Assembly: GCA_031428275.1 (NCBI GenBank)
Contig: JANPPC010000045.1
Coordinates: forward strand, 62,001 to 126,000
Length of the DNA: 64,000 nucleotides
Reading direction: 5' to 3'
Origin: Pseudobdellovibrio sp031428275
GTDB taxonomy: Bacteria; Bdellovibrionota; Bdellovibrionia; Bdellovibrionales; Bdellovibrionaceae
Part shown: piece after piece, positions 56,468 to 64,000 of the stretch
How the letters are laid out: every line of letters starts with the position of its first letter
Numbering within the stretch: position 1 is the first letter of the stretch
Notes under the pieces: model-generated
Databases searched by the model: none
What the model saw: the letters and a program-made list of their open reading frames with translations, nothing else
What the model was told of the DNA's origin: nothing
Program-made: the position numbers and the translations under genes

Positions 56468-58903
56468 ATGAAAATTTCGTTAAAGTGGTTGAATGATTTC
56501 GTAGATGTCGCTGAATACTTTGCTAACCCGAATGCCTTAGCCGATATCTTAACAAAGGCGGGCTTGGAAGTTGAAGAGATTCAAAACCGCGCACAAGACT
56601 TTAATCACGTTGTCGTTGGTTATATCAAAACAAAAGACAAACATCCAAATGCCGACAAGCTTTCACTTTGCCAAGTTGAAATTGCGGATGGCAAAGTCGA
56701 GCAAATCGTTTGCGGCGCACAAAATCACAAGGCCGGAGATAAAGTGATTGTGGCATTACCGGGCGCAGTGCTTCCGGGAAATTTTGCAATTAAAAAATCA
56801 AAGATTAGAGATATCGAAAGTAATGGGATGCTTTGTTCATATAAAGAACTCGGTCTACCTGAGTCAGGGTTAGATGGAATCGTGATTTTAGATTCATCGG
56901 CTAAAACCGGACAAGGTTTTGCTGAATTTGGTGGTTATGATGATGTAACTTTTGAATTAAAAGTGACTCCGAATCGTGCCGATTGCCTAAGCCACTTTGG
57001 TTTGGCGCGCGAGTTGGGTTGTTTATTAGATAAGCCTGTTAAGCCCGCGGAAGTATTAACTAAGTTTTCTAAATCATCGACCAAAGATAAAATGAAGTTA
57101 GAAGTTTTAGACATTGAATTATGCCCGCGCTATTGCGGTCGTTATATTTCGGGAGTAAAAGTGGGGCCCAGCCCGGCTTGGTTAAAAGCTCGCCTTGAGG
57201 CGATCGGTATGAATTCAATTAATAATGTAGTGGACGTAACAAATTACGTGATGTTGGAAATGGGTCAGCCTTTACATGCATTTGACGCCGATTCTTTATC
57301 AGGAGCGCAGGTTAAGGTTCGTAAAGCGCAAAAAAATGAAAAATTTAAGACGTTAAAAGAGCAAGACCTTGTTATGACCGGCGAAGAGCTTTTAATTTGT
57401 GATGCCGAAAAACCAGTCGCAATGGCGGGAGTTATTGGCGGAATGAATTCGGGTGTGTCTGAGAAGACCACAAATTTATTTTTAGAAAGCGCTTCATTTG
57501 GTGCCATGTCTATACGGAAGTCTTCGCGCATGCATGGAGTTGATACTGATTCGGCTTATCGTTTTTCAAGGGGTGTTGATCAGAGCGGGGCAGCCAACAT
57601 TATGGACCGTGCGGCTTTATTGATCCAGCAAGTGGCGGGCGGTGAAGCTTTTGATCAGGCTTACGATATCTATTCGAAACCGCAAGTTAAGAAACCAATC
57701 TCAATCAGTATTAATAAAGTGAGCGATCGTTTAGGTTACCCAGCTGACGAGAAATTATTTGTTAGTTATATGAAGGGTTTACAGATTAAAGTTGAAGAAA
57801 AACAAAATGGCGAATACGTCATGACTCCGCCACTTTTTAGATTCGATATCGAACAAGATATGGATTTAGTAGAAGAGTACGCTCGACTTCATGGTTACGA
57901 GCATATTCAAGATACGATTCCGGCCTTACGTGCCGAGCCCGCTACGCACGATGCGGGCTATTTAATGAGTCAAAAAATCGCACAGATGATTCGCACCGAA
58001 GGTTTTCATCAGGCGTTTAACTATGCTTTCACTAGCGATGTAGCCGAAAAGAAAATAATTGGTAGCGATGTGGCGCGATGGAAAGTGATGGGACTTTCGA
58101 CCGATGCAGAAGGTATCAAAATTAAAAACCCTTTAAGCGAAGATTTAAACGTAATGCGAAGAACTTTAACGCAAGGTTTGTGGAAGAACGCTTTAGAAAA
58201 TATTCGCGCGGGCAATATGTCAGGTTCATTATTTGAAATCGGTTCGGTTTTTTCTAAGCAAGAAGCGACTTATGTTGAATCACGCCGCTTGGGTTTGGTT
58301 ACGTGGGGTCAATCTTTGGGCGTTTACGCAAGCGAAGCTCCGTTGATTTACCAAATTAAAACGACGATTGAAAAACTATTCTTAAGTTTACAAATCACTT
58401 CGTTTTCATTCGTACAAATCAGTCAAAACCCTCCGCCGTTTGTGCATCAGGGGCAATGGGCAACTGTGATGGTTGAAGGGCAGAACGTTGGTTATATCGG
58501 CACGGCTCATCCGGGCTTGATCTTAGAAGAGAAAGCGCGTGTTCCGGTCGCGATGGCCGAAATTGATTTGCAAGCTGTTCTGAAAGGGCAGCCCCGCCCG
58601 GTTAAGTTTAAACCTTTGTCGAAGTTTCAATCCGTCGATCGTGATTTCGCATTCGTGATGGAATCAGAAAAGCCAATTGGTGATTTATTGAAAGAAGCAA
58701 AGAAGGCTTGTGGAAATTCATTAAAAGAACTTTTTGTATTTGATATTTATGAAGGGGATAAGCTTCCTTCTGGTCAAAAGTCAGTTGCTTTACGTGCTTT
58801 ATTTCAGGGTGGTGATATCGCGTTGTCGGACACAGACTTGCAAAGTTTAAGTCAAAAGGTGATAGAGGCCGCGAAAAAATCGGTAAATGCAACGTTACGC
58901 TAG
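56468..58903 (+). CDS. pheT: Phenylalanyl-tRNA synthetase beta subunit
   Basis: An 811-residue subunit with the standard order: N-terminal B1 and EMAP-like tRNA-binding domain ('DFNHVVVGYIKTKDKHPNAD', 'IRDIESNGMLCSYKELGLPE'), B3/4 editing domain ('GMNSINNVVDVTNYVMLEMG', 'HAFD'), B5 domain near 405-475, catalytic-like core ('DIEQDMDLVEEYARLHGYEH'), and C-terminal FDX-ACB domain ('PLSKFQSVDRDFAFVMESE'). AGGAT precedes ATG 56468. The gene is complete and of family length. Confidence 0.96.
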   Translation: MKISLKWLNDFVDVAEYFANPNALADILTKAGLEVEEIQNRAQDFNHVVVGYIKTKDKHPNADKLSLCQVEIADGKVEQIVCGAQNHKAGDKVIVALPGAVLPGNFAIKKSKIRDIESNGMLCSYKELGLPESGLDGIVILDSSAKTGQGFAEFGGYDDVTFELKVTPNRADCLSHFGLARELGCLLDKPVKPAEVLTKFSKSSTKDKMKLEVLDIELCPRYCGRYISGVKVGPSPAWLKARLEAIGMNSINNVVDVTNYVMLEMGQPLHAFDADSLSGAQVKVRKAQKNEKFKTLKEQDLVMTGEELLICDAEKPVAMAGVIGGMNSGVSEKTTNLFLESASFGAMSIRKSSRMHGVDTDSAYRFSRGVDQSGAANIMDRAALLIQQVAGGEAFDQAYDIYSKPQVKKPISISINKVSDRLGYPADEKLFVSYMKGLQIKVEEKQNGEYVMTPPLFRFDIEQDMDLVEEYARLHGYEHIQDTIPALRAEPATHDAGYLMSQKIAQMIRTEGFHQAFNYAFTSDVAEKKIIGSDVARWKVMGLSTDAEGIKIKNPLSEDLNVMRRTLTQGLWKNALENIRAGNMSGSLFEIGSVFSKQEATYVESRRLGLVTWGQSLGVYASEAPLIYQIKTTIEKLFLSLQITSFSFVQISQNPPPFVHQGQWATVMVEGQNVGYIGTAHPGLILEEKARVPVAMAEIDLQAVLKGQPRPVKFKPLSKFQSVDRDFAFVMESEKPIGDLLKEAKKACGNSLKELFVFDIYEGDKLPSGQKSVALRALFQGGDIALSDTDLQSLSQKVIEAAKKSVNATLR

Positions 58904-58913
58904 GCGTAAAGAG

Positions 58914-58943
58914 AATGAATCAGGTTCAAAAACTTGATTCATT
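58914..58943 (+). other. Hairpin between pheT and ihfA
   Basis: AATGAATCAGGTT (58914-58926) pairs with AACTTGATTCATT (58931-58943), with one G-T pair and a 4-base loop. It lies 11 bases after the pheT stop. No T run follows, so read-through to ihfA or RNA processing is more likely than full termination. Confidence 0.5.
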
Positions 58944-59046
58944 TCAAAGACTTGCTAGGCTTTTGATTGTGACGATATCGCCGTTTTGAAAGTTTTAAAG
59001 CAACGGCTAGAACAGCATCGCAATTAGCGCTAAGGAGCAATCTCTC

Positions 59047-59394
59047 ATGGCAGGACAGAATGTCGGACATTCAACAGTAACCAAGGCGGATATCGTTGAA
59101 AAGGTTTATGAGAAAATTGGATTTTCTAAAAAAGAAGCCAGTGAATTAGTGGAAATGGTTTTCAATTCTTTGAAGACCACATTACAAAATGGTGAAAAAG
59201 TTAAAATTTCAGGTTTTGGTAACTTTCTCGTTCGTGGGAAAAGTGAGCGCGTGGGACGCAATCCGCAAACGGGCGAGCAGATTAAAATTTCTGCCCGTCG
59301 CGTATTAACATTTCGCCCAAGCCAAGTTTTAAAAGCGATGCTCAACGGAGAAGAGTACGCACACCTCAAGGATGATGAAGATGACGACGAATAA
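59047..59394 (+). CDS. ihfA: Integration host factor alpha-like DNA-bending protein
   Basis: A 115-residue HU/IHF-family protein. The body shows 'TVTKADIVEKVYEKIGFSKK', 'GEKVKISGFGNFLVRGKSER' and the DNA-intercalating arm 'GRNPQTGEQIKISARRVLTF'. It is longer than typical IHF alpha (about 99) through an N-terminal 'AGQNVGHS' and an acidic tail ending DDEDDDE. AAGGAG (59033-59038) precedes ATG 59047. The location after pheT is classic for ihfA (himA). The end overlaps the merR-family gene by 14 bases. Confidence 0.94.
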   Translation: MAGQNVGHSTVTKADIVEKVYEKIGFSKKEASELVEMVFNSLKTTLQNGEKVKISGFGNFLVRGKSERVGRNPQTGEQIKISARRVLTFRPSQVLKAMLNGEEYAHLKDDEDDDE

Positions 59395-60031
59395 TCAAAC
59401 TGATCTGACCCCTGAAAGCGAAAATTCTTTCGAAGCTCGTGCGAAAGCCGCATTAGTTCAATCTGTTCCGAATTCGCAGACGCAGCCGATTTCAGATGCC
59501 GCTGATGTTATACTAAAAGCTTCTGCTATCCCGGATTTTTCTGATTTTGAGCTTTCTTTAGAAGATAAATACATTGTTGAAAAAAAAACCGAACCGGCTG
59601 CGGTCTTCGAACAAAAAGCTGAATCTAGGCATCTGCCGAACGTGTTGGTTGACGCACAGTTAATGGAAGAGATTTCTTCTATTCCGGATCGTTTTGGTTT
59701 TAAGATCGGTGATGTTGCTGATTTATTAGATATTAAGCAGTATGTTTTACGATACTGGGAGCAAGAATTTGAATTACTGAAGCCTAAAAAGGCTTCCAAT
59801 AATCAAAGACTGTACACAAAAAAAGATGTCGAAAATGCATTTTTAATTCGTAAGCTTCTTTACCGCGACAAGTTTTCAATCGAAGGGGCCAGACAAGCTT
59901 TAAAAGATGTGAAATTTGCGGTAAAAAAAGAAAAAGACTTTAATTCAGTCATTCAAAAAATTGATTTTGTTCAAGAACAAATTAAAAGTTTCGTCGATGA
60001 CATCAAACGTACGAAAGATTTGTTTAACTAA
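59381..60031 (+). CDS. MerR-family transcription regulator
   Basis: A 216-residue protein. An unstructured, mostly acidic N-terminal region of about 100 residues precedes a MerR-type winged helix ('FKIGDVADLLDIKQYVLRYW', then 'RLYTKKDVENAFLIRKLLYR' and 'FSIEGARQALKD') at about 108-180. A short coiled coil ends the protein ('IDFVQEQIKSFVDDIKRTKD'). The effector is not evident; there is no Cys cluster for metals. This gene follows ihfA in many related genomes. ATG 59381 has AAGGA at 59368-59372; upstream in-frame ATGs at 59372 and 59375 are less suitable. Confidence 0.88.
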   Translation: MTTNNQTDLTPESENSFEARAKAALVQSVPNSQTQPISDAADVILKASAIPDFSDFELSLEDKYIVEKKTEPAAVFEQKAESRHLPNVLVDAQLMEEISSIPDRFGFKIGDVADLLDIKQYVLRYWEQEFELLKPKKASNNQRLYTKKDVENAFLIRKLLYRDKFSIEGARQALKDVKFAVKKEKDFNSVIQKIDFVQEQIKSFVDDIKRTKDLFN

Positions 60032-60046
60032 AAAAACTCGCCTCAA

Positions 60047-60083
60047 GATTGAAATTAATTAATTTTAATCTCTCATTTTTTTC
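60047..60083 (+). terminator. AT-rich terminator after the merR-family gene
   Basis: GATTGAAATTAATTAATTTTAATC at 60047-60070 is almost fully self-complementary (one G-T pair) and is followed by TCTCA and a run of seven T. It likely ends the pheS-pheT-ihfA-merR transcript, although the stem is weak in GC. Confidence 0.45.
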
Positions 60084-60130
60084 TTGATACCGAAAAAGAG
60101 CATGTTAGCGTTTTGACCTGAGGGTCTAAA

Positions 60131-60880
60131 ATGAAATTTAAAGTAGCGGTTTTGTTTGTGATTTTTCTTTCAACGACGTTCGTATCTTCGTTTGGCTTTT
60201 CGTATAGTCAACATATCGAAATCATAAACGGTCGCGTAGTCAAAGCTGGTGAATCTTACGCAAAGCATACGGTGGGCGTAGGTGATGAAAACGAAATGAT
60301 GTGCACGGGCGTCGTAATTGATGATCACTTCGTTTTAACAGCAGCACACTGTAAAGCCGATGTAATTAACGGAAGTGTATTTTTTGGAACAAATAAAAGT
60401 AATATGGTTCAGCGCCGAATTGTTAACGTCACGATTCACCCGCAGTATTGCTCGGATAATAATTGTGGTACTTTAGATACGTATGACAACAACGACATTT
60501 TATTAGTACAGTTCGATGGAAATTTACCTGAAGGCTATGCGGCCGTCCGCGTGGCTCCGCAGAGCTTTCTGCATCCAGGCGCATTGATTCACTTAGCCGG
60601 TTTCGGAATGGATGAACTTCACAAGTATAGTGATATCATGAAGACGGCCAAAGTTCCGTTTGCAAAAATGGTTGGTCAATCCGAGTTTATGACCGATGAA
60701 AGACGCGCGGGCAGTTGTTCAGGTGATTCGGGTGGACCGGCTTACATTGAAATCAGTGGTGAACTTCTTTTAGCCGGTATCACAAGTCGTGGAGATGGTA
60801 ACTGCCGCCGACTAGGAATTTACGCAGCAGTCGATTATTTTTCGCTTTGGATTCGTGACGTTATTGCGTCCAGCAAGTAA
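60131..60880 (+). CDS. Secreted trypsin-like (S1) serine protease
   Basis: A 249-residue exported protease. The signal peptide covers about residues 1-25. The mature enzyme probably begins at 'IINGRVVKAGE', which resembles the IVGG activation site of trypsins. The catalytic triad is visible in 'FVLTAAHCKAD' (His, near 72), 'YDNNDILLVQFD' (Asp, near 120) and 'GSCSGDSGGPAYIE' (Ser, near 200). Cys residues at the His and Ser loops support disulfides. Six residues upstream of the Ser, 'RRAGSC' carries Ala-Gly where trypsin has the specificity Asp, so cleavage preference probably differs. It may be exported by Sec and then the type II system; that link is an inference. Confidence 0.92.
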   Translation: MKFKVAVLFVIFLSTTFVSSFGFSYSQHIEIINGRVVKAGESYAKHTVGVGDENEMMCTGVVIDDHFVLTAAHCKADVINGSVFFGTNKSNMVQRRIVNVTIHPQYCSDNNCGTLDTYDNNDILLVQFDGNLPEGYAAVRVAPQSFLHPGALIHLAGFGMDELHKYSDIMKTAKVPFAKMVGQSEFMTDERRAGSCSGDSGGPAYIEISGELLLAGITSRGDGNCRRLGIYAAVDYFSLWIRDVIASSK

Positions 60881-61004
60881 TAGATAATAGATTGTTCAAA
60901 ATAGTCGCAAAGTTTGTGATTATAATCGATTAAGCTTTGGTTAGGCTACGCCCGGTATGGCCAATTTTGTTGCCCCTTTTTCTAAAAAAAGGCACCCTCT
61001 GTAC

Positions 61005-62405
61005 ATGAAAATAATTCCTATTATTTTAAGTGGCGGAAGTGGTACACGATTATGGCCCTTATCGCGAACTCAGTTTCCGAAACAGTTCGTTGAACTTTTA
61101 GATAAACCCTTACAAACTTTGACGATTGAGCGTTTACAGAAATACGGTAAAGGCTTATTGATCACATCGCAAAAACTAAAAGATATGACCGAGCGTGATA
61201 TCATTCAAAATAATCTGCAAATTGAAAAAGTTATTTACGAGCCCATGGGGCGCAATACGGCCGCAGCTGTAGCACTGGGTTGCCGGTTTTTAGAATTATC
61301 AGGTCGTACGCAAGAAGTAGTCGGAGTATTTCCTTCGGACAGTTTAATTTTAAAAGAGCAAGAATTTGAAACCGCACTTAAGGCGGCGGCTGCTTCAGCC
61401 GCCGAAGGGTACATCGTTACTTTAGGAATTAAGCCACGTAATCCCGAAACGGGCTTTGGGTATATTCAAGTCAAAGAGCGCGCGCTAAATACTCAGAAAG
61501 CGACCGAAGTAACCCAGTTTCATGAAAAGCCTACCCTAGAAAAAGCTCAGGCCTTCGTAGCCGACGGTCATTATTTCTGGAATGCAGGAATTTTTATTTT
61601 TCAAATTTCAAAAATGATCGATCTTTTTAAAAAGCATGAACCACAAATGTGGGATGTGATCGCGGGTCTTAAATTAGACTTATCGAACTTAGACGAAATT
61701 TACGCGCAGATTAAAAGTATCTCAATCGACTATGCAATTATCGAAAAACTATCTTCAAATGAACTTCGTTGTGTTACTTGCGACATCGGCTGGAGTGACG
61801 TGGGTTCTTGGGATGCCTTAGTTGAAGTAACCGAGGCTTACTCGTACGACGGTAAAAACTTAAAAAAACGCCCTGTGCAAATTTCCTCGAAGGGAAACGC
61901 CGTTTTTTCTCGTCAAAAAAAGAAATACGGAATTGTGGGCTGCGATGACCTGATCGTCGTCGATACGGCCGATGCTTTATTGATCTGTAAAAAAGGCCAT
62001 TCTCAACAAGTTAAAGACCTGGTTGAAACCTTAAAGGTTGAAGACGCAAAAATTGTGAACGAGCACGTATTTGAAAATCGCCCATGGGGACGATTTGAAA
62101 TTCTTAAAGACGAAGATTATTACAAGTCTAAAATATTACGCGTCGATCCCGGACAAAAAATCTCATACCAATCACACACGAAGCGGTCTGAACACTGGGT
62201 CATCGTTAAAGGTGAAGCCGTGGTTGTGCTCGATGATAAAGAGCATGTTCTAAAACAAGGTGATTATATTTTTATCCCGAGGTTCAGTAAGCACCGTATT
62301 TTAAATCATACTCAGTCTGTTGTAGAGTTGATTGAAGTGCAGGTAGGTAGCTACTTCGGTGAAGACGATATTATTCGTTACCAAGATGATTATGGTCGGA
62401 AGTAA
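61005..62405 (+). CDS. manC: Mannose-1-phosphate guanylyltransferase / mannose-6-phosphate isomerase
   Basis: Bifunctional enzyme making GDP-mannose for glycans. The 466-residue product (from ATG 61005) starts 'MKIIPIILSGGSGTRLWPLS', the nucleotidyltransferase signature. It continues with 'YEPMGRNTAAAVALGCRF' near 76, 'FHEKPTLEKAQAFV' near 172 and 'FWNAGIFIFQ' near 194. The C-terminal cupin (type II isomerase) has 'RPWGRFEILKDEDYYKSKIL' and 'PGQKISYQSHTKRSEHWVIV'. An upstream in-frame ATG at 60957 adds 16 residues not seen in the family; neither start has a clear ribosome site. A TATAAT at 60921-60926 may be its -10. The stop overlaps the pstC start (TAATG). Confidence 0.92.
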   Translation: MKIIPIILSGGSGTRLWPLSRTQFPKQFVELLDKPLQTLTIERLQKYGKGLLITSQKLKDMTERDIIQNNLQIEKVIYEPMGRNTAAAVALGCRFLELSGRTQEVVGVFPSDSLILKEQEFETALKAAAASAAEGYIVTLGIKPRNPETGFGYIQVKERALNTQKATEVTQFHEKPTLEKAQAFVADGHYFWNAGIFIFQISKMIDLFKKHEPQMWDVIAGLKLDLSNLDEIYAQIKSISIDYAIIEKLSSNELRCVTCDIGWSDVGSWDALVEVTEAYSYDGKNLKKRPVQISSKGNAVFSRQKKKYGIVGCDDLIVVDTADALLICKKGHSQQVKDLVETLKVEDAKIVNEHVFENRPWGRFEILKDEDYYKSKILRVDPGQKISYQSHTKRSEHWVIVKGEAVVVLDDKEHVLKQGDYIFIPRFSKHRILNHTQSVVELIEVQVGSYFGEDDIIRYQDDYGRK

Positions 62406-63331
62406 TGGCGATTAAGTCTGAATTCTCATCTCCGCAAAGTATCAAAAGGCGTTGGAGAAATTTTAAAGAGTCGTTAATTCAATTTGCTTTATTTTTGTGT
62501 GCGGTTAGTTCAGTGCTAGTCACCTTCGGTGTCATCTATACGCTGTTCACCGAAGCTTTACCTTTTTTTTACGAAGTTCCGATGAAGAATTTTTTGACCG
62601 ATACCGAGTGGACTCCGTTATTCGAGAATCCGCAGTATGGTATTTTTAATCTTATCAGTGGAACATTTTTAACAACCGTGATCGCGCTGACGATTGCAAT
62701 TCCGCTCGGTACAGTGGCGGCGGTTTTTTTAAGTGAATACTGCTCAGATCGTGCTCGTGAATTAGTGAAGCCTTTGCTAGAGCTTTTAGCCGCAGTCCCT
62801 ACAGTCGTGTACGGATACTTCGCTTTACTTTTCGTTACACCCATTTTGCAAAAAATAATTCCGACGCTTGAGTCTTTCAATGCCCTAAGTGCGGGTGTGG
62901 TGATGGGTATTATGATTATTCCGTATGTAAGCAGCTTATCCGAAGATTCAATGCGAGCCGTCCCCGGGCACTTGCGTGAAGGTAGCCTTGCGATGGGGGC
63001 TTCTAAATTTCAGACTTCTTTTAAGGTGATCTTACCTGCGGCATTTTCGGGTATTGCTTCGGCTTATGTACTGGGAATTTCACGCGCGCTTGGTGAAACC
63101 ATGGTTGTGGCGATTGCGGCAGGATTGCAGCCCCGGCTTTCTTTAAACCCCTTAGAATCGACGCAAACACTAACTGCTTATATCGTGCAAGTCAGCATGG
63201 GAGACCTTCCGCAAGGTTCAATCGGGTACCGCACGATTTACGTAGCGGGCTTGGTTCTATTATTATTCACTCTTAGTTTTAATTTGATTGGCCAAACGAT
63301 TCGTTCGCGTATGGAGAAAAAATATAAATGA
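62405..63331 (+). CDS. pstC: Phosphate ABC transporter permease PstC
   Basis: Inner-membrane channel subunit of high-affinity phosphate uptake. The 308-residue protein has about six helices, starting 'SLIQFALFLCAVSSVLVTFG' after a basic N-terminus. The permease loop (EAA-like) reads 'AVPGHLREGSLAMGASKFQT', then 'ILPAAFSGIASAYVLGISRA' and 'LGETMVVAIAAG'. 'LAAVPTVVYGYFALLFVTP' near 138 is typical of PstC. ATG 62405 overlaps the manC stop and pstA overlaps its own stop (ATGA). No pstS phosphate-binding protein gene precedes it; manC occupies that place. Confidence 0.93.
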   Translation: MAIKSEFSSPQSIKRRWRNFKESLIQFALFLCAVSSVLVTFGVIYTLFTEALPFFYEVPMKNFLTDTEWTPLFENPQYGIFNLISGTFLTTVIALTIAIPLGTVAAVFLSEYCSDRARELVKPLLELLAAVPTVVYGYFALLFVTPILQKIIPTLESFNALSAGVVMGIMIIPYVSSLSEDSMRAVPGHLREGSLAMGASKFQTSFKVILPAAFSGIASAYVLGISRALGETMVVAIAAGLQPRLSLNPLESTQTLTAYIVQVSMGDLPQGSIGYRTIYVAGLVLLLFTLSFNLIGQTIRSRMEKKYK

Positions 63332-64000
63332 GCTTAAGGCCCAAGGCAGAACGAAATTTTAAACTGCAGGCTGAAAAGCTGAAACGCCAAGATGCCCTAT
63401 TTTGGATAATCGGTCTGCTGACTTTAGCCTTTGCTTTGCTCACACTGCTAAGTCTGATTGTTGATATGGCTCTTACTGGGTGGCCTCGTATCACGCAGAC
63501 TTTTTTCACTTCATTTCCGTCTCGTTTACCCGAGCGCGCGGGCATTTATTCGGCATGGGTGGGTAGTTTATGTGTGGTACTGGTGACCTCTTTGGTGGCG
63601 ATTCCCTTGGGAATTGCATCGGGAATTTATTTAGAAGAATACGCTAAGAAAAACATTTGGACGAAGTTGATTGAGCTTAATATTTTAAACTTAGCGGGGA
63701 TTCCGTCGATTACTTATGGCCTGATGGCCTTGGGGTTTTTTGTTTATAGAATGCATTTAGGTCAAAGTATCTTAACGGCGGGTATGACTTTGGGGCTTTT
63801 AGTTTTACCAATTATCATTGTGACGACTCGGGAAGCCATTCGTACCATTCCGTCCCACATTCGCGAAGCCTCGTATTCACTTGGGGCTACAAAGTGGCAA
63901 ACGATCCGTAATCATATTTTACCGTATTCTTCTGGCGGTATTATGACGGGCGTGGTGATTGCCTTATCACGTGCGATCGGTGAGACCGCTCCGCTCATTA
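63328..64000 (+). CDS. pstA: Phosphate ABC transporter permease PstA, partial
   Basis: Starts at ATG 63328, overlapping pstC, and runs off the right edge after 224 codons. The product begins 'MSLRPKAERNFKLQAEKLKR' and has membrane helices from about residue 30. Family motifs include 'GIYSAWVGSLCVVLVTSLVA' near 71, 'IPLGIASGIYLEEYAKK' near 92, 'NLAGIPSITYGLMALGFFVY' near 122, 'REAIRTIPSHIREASYSLGA' near 170 and 'LSRAIGETAPLI' at the edge. These match PstA. The ATPase pstB and phoU would be expected next. Confidence 0.92.
   Translation, partial: MSLRPKAERNFKLQAEKLKRQDALFWIIGLLTLAFALLTLLSLIVDMALTGWPRITQTFFTSFPSRLPERAGIYSAWVGSLCVVLVTSLVAIPLGIASGIYLEEYAKKNIWTKLIELNILNLAGIPSITYGLMALGFFVYRMHLGQSILTAGMTLGLLVLPIIIVTTREAIRTIPSHIREASYSLGATKWQTIRNHILPYSSGGIMTGVVIALSRAIGETAPLI

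Noticed and set aside
58914..58943. Hairpin after pheT as a phe attenuator or a full terminator
   Set aside because: It lies after the genes it would attenuate, encodes no leader peptide, and has no T run.
1..64000. tRNA or rRNA genes, CRISPR arrays, insertion sequences, prophage or attachment sites
   Set aside because: None was seen on reading the gaps between genes; there are no transposase, integrase or repeat-spacer patterns. A covariance-model scan would be needed to exclude small RNAs.

Overview
The window reads as a contiguous piece of a moderately AT-rich, gene-dense chromosome of a Gram-negative bacterium. The best match I can infer is the Bdellovibrio group (Bdellovibrionota, formerly Deltaproteobacteria). 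That rests on a combination: a type II secretion operon, an alternative complex III respiratory cluster with CcsA/ResB cytochrome c maturation, an operon-encoded mevalonate pathway with class II HMG-CoA reductase and type 2 IPP isomerase, the order pheS-pheT-ihfA-merR, and many secreted proteins. The lineage is an inference from family knowledge, not a database result. I see no rRNA, tRNA, CRISPR array, insertion sequence or prophage.

Region 1 (1-3560, minus strand) is the start of a type II secretion operon: gspC, gspD and the beginning of gspE. A divergent orphan gene follows at 3713.

Region 2 (4211-29295) is a large surface-polysaccharide locus on both strands. It holds a UDP-GlcNAc 2-epimerase, a UDP-GlcNAc 4-epimerase (WbpP/TviC type), three GT4 and two GT2 glycosyltransferases, and a hexapeptide acetyltransferase. 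It also holds Wza-like, Wzz-like and Wzy-like proteins, an ABC half-exporter, a polyprenyl-phosphate sugar transferase, a secreted GH123/DUF4091-like protein and a formyltransferase/beta-propeller fusion. Two further groups stand out: two BioF2-type acyltransferase-fold proteins around a JmjC-like cupin, and two secreted paralogs of unrecognised family that bracket four glycan genes. The intergenic region before the initiating transferase carries several inverted repeats.

Region 3 (29482-32018) has a double GNAT-like protein coupled to a PduO-type cobalamin adenosyltransferase, and a divergent N-formylglutamate amidohydrolase-like gene.

Region 4 (32030-42736) joins ResB and CcsA (system II cytochrome c maturation) to actABCDEF. 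ActA has five CxxCH haem sites and ActE one, so the maturation genes sit next to their likely clients. No terminal oxidase lies alongside.

Region 5 (42899-47128) is translation: thrS, infC (with an AUU start at 44841), a DUF4156-like lipoprotein, a tiny Thr/Ala-rich secreted protein, rpmI and rplT.

Region 6 (47330-53791) is a tightly overlapping operon: fni, mvaA, a phosphomevalonate-kinase-like gene, mvaD and mevalonate kinase, then a soluble polyprenol-phosphate mannosyltransferase and a PilZ protein. Isoprenoid supply thus sits beside a user of polyprenyl phosphate. The GDP-mannose enzyme ManC lies 8 kb further on.

Region 7 (53788-64000) has a SpoU methyltransferase and rsmG (minus strand), then pheS, pheT, ihfA, a merR-family gene, a trypsin-like protease and manC. 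manC is translationally coupled to pstC and the start of pstA, which runs off the window. Several starts were moved from the longest open frame to an internal codon on Shine-Dalgarno, overlap or family evidence; each case is stated in its entry.
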